Below, piece by piece: positions 6,295-6,479 of a DNA stretch of 6,479 bases (its first letter is position 1; the number at the start of each line of letters is the position of its first letter). A program made the position numbers and the translations under genes. Source of the stretch: Candidatus Nanohaloarchaea archaeon. GTDB lineage: Archaea; EX4484-52; GLR71. The stretch lies in NCBI GenBank assembly GCA_030671745.1, contig DAOVHT010000058.1:1-6479 (forward strand), written 5' to 3'. Under the pieces are notes generated by a model. The model had not been told where the DNA came from. It worked only from the letters and a program-made list of their open reading frames with translations, and did no database searches.

Positions 6295-6479
6295 TTATCT
6301 ACCTCCTGGGTTATCTTCGCCGGAGTCACCTGTGACACTATCTTCCTCGCTTGTTGTTCCTGTTGTACTTTCATCACCATCGCTTGTTACAAACTCTGTA
6401 ACTGTTTGTTCCATTAATTTTTGTTCGTCTGTAGTAAGAGGTCTATTTGGAATACCTACGAATTCCTTGTTTCCATTAC
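6295..6479 (-). CDS. C-terminal end of an unknown gene with an acidic low-complexity tail (5' end beyond the window)
   Basis: Only the last 60 codons are present, read from 6477 to the TAA at 6297-6295; the other two minus-strand frames hit stops within the first 40 bases. The visible peptide begins NGNKEFVGIPNRPL, has a short stretch that could be helical (TTDEQKLMEQTVTEFV) and ends in about 30 residues of Ser/Thr/Glu/Asp/Gly ending NPGGR, probably disordered. There is no transmembrane helix in this part. The stop is two bases before the next gene's ATG, and the final Gly-Gly codons (GGAGGT) are that gene's ribosome-binding site, so the two are very likely co-transcribed. The family cannot be recognised from this fragment. 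Confidence 0.75.
   Translation of the reverse strand, partial: NGNKEFVGIPNRPLTTDEQKLMEQTVTEFVTSDGDESTTGTTSEEDSVTGDSGEDNPGGR
6301..6306 (-). promoter_or_regulatory. Shine-Dalgarno GGAGGT of the giant surface protein, inside the upstream gene
   Basis: GGAGGT on the minus strand, eight bases before the ATG at 6292, is a full match to the core complementary to the 16S rRNA 3' end. It also encodes the Gly-Gly of the upstream protein's last four residues. A ribosome finishing the upstream gene would sit on this site, which suggests translational coupling. Confidence 0.85.

Noticed and set aside
6171..6380. Minus-strand frame of 69 codons across the gene boundary
   Set aside because: It overlaps both the acidic-tail gene and the signal peptide of the giant gene in another frame. 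The flanking frames explain the GGAGGT and stop/start arrangement much better.

Overview
The window looks archaeal, probably from a small-genome DPANN-type lineage (Woesearchaeota/Pacearchaeota-like). This is inferred from four things. The base composition is AT-rich, in the high 30s % GC by eye. Archaeal TATA boxes lie about 45-55 nt ahead of two start codons. Ribosome-binding sites read GGTGA or GGAGGT. The coding content is almost entirely large, Thr/Asn-rich, Ig-like-repeat surface proteins with Sec signal peptides and C-terminal membrane anchors. No 16S rRNA or housekeeping gene is present to settle the taxonomy.

All genes lie on the minus strand, so they read right to left. (1) 6479-6295 is the last 60 codons of a gene with an acidic Ser/Thr/Glu/Asp/Gly-rich tail. 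(2) 6292-2651 encodes a 1213-residue type I membrane protein. It has a signal peptide, a Cys-bearing N-terminal region, a tandem stack of Ig-like/CARDB-type domains rich in N-glycosylation sequons, a Ser/Arg linker, a final Ig-like domain, one transmembrane helix and a 12-residue basic tail. Its Shine-Dalgarno sequence lies inside the end of gene (1), so the two form an operon with likely translational coupling. An oligo-T terminator follows. (3) 2532-1171 encodes a 453-residue protein with a signal peptide, three Ig-like domains, a charged linker, one transmembrane helix and a cytoplasmic tail of about 54 residues. It has its own TATA box. (4) 1095-1 is the first 365 codons of a secreted protein made of repeats of about 100 residues, each starting with a pair of cysteines exactly 15 residues apart. 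It also has its own promoter, built around a perfect 16-bp palindromic TATA element.

Taken together this is a cell-envelope locus: three neighbouring surface proteins with different ways of stabilising extended rods (glycan-decorated, charged-linker, disulfide-stapled). A role in S-layer structure, adhesion or host contact is a reasonable inference, but no enzymatic or binding motif proves it. The two gaps between genes are 75 and 118 bases; there is no gene-free stretch above 300 bases. The plus-strand open frames are shadows caused by the strong strand asymmetry of Thr/Asn/Ile-rich genes. I saw no RNA genes, mobile elements or CRISPR.
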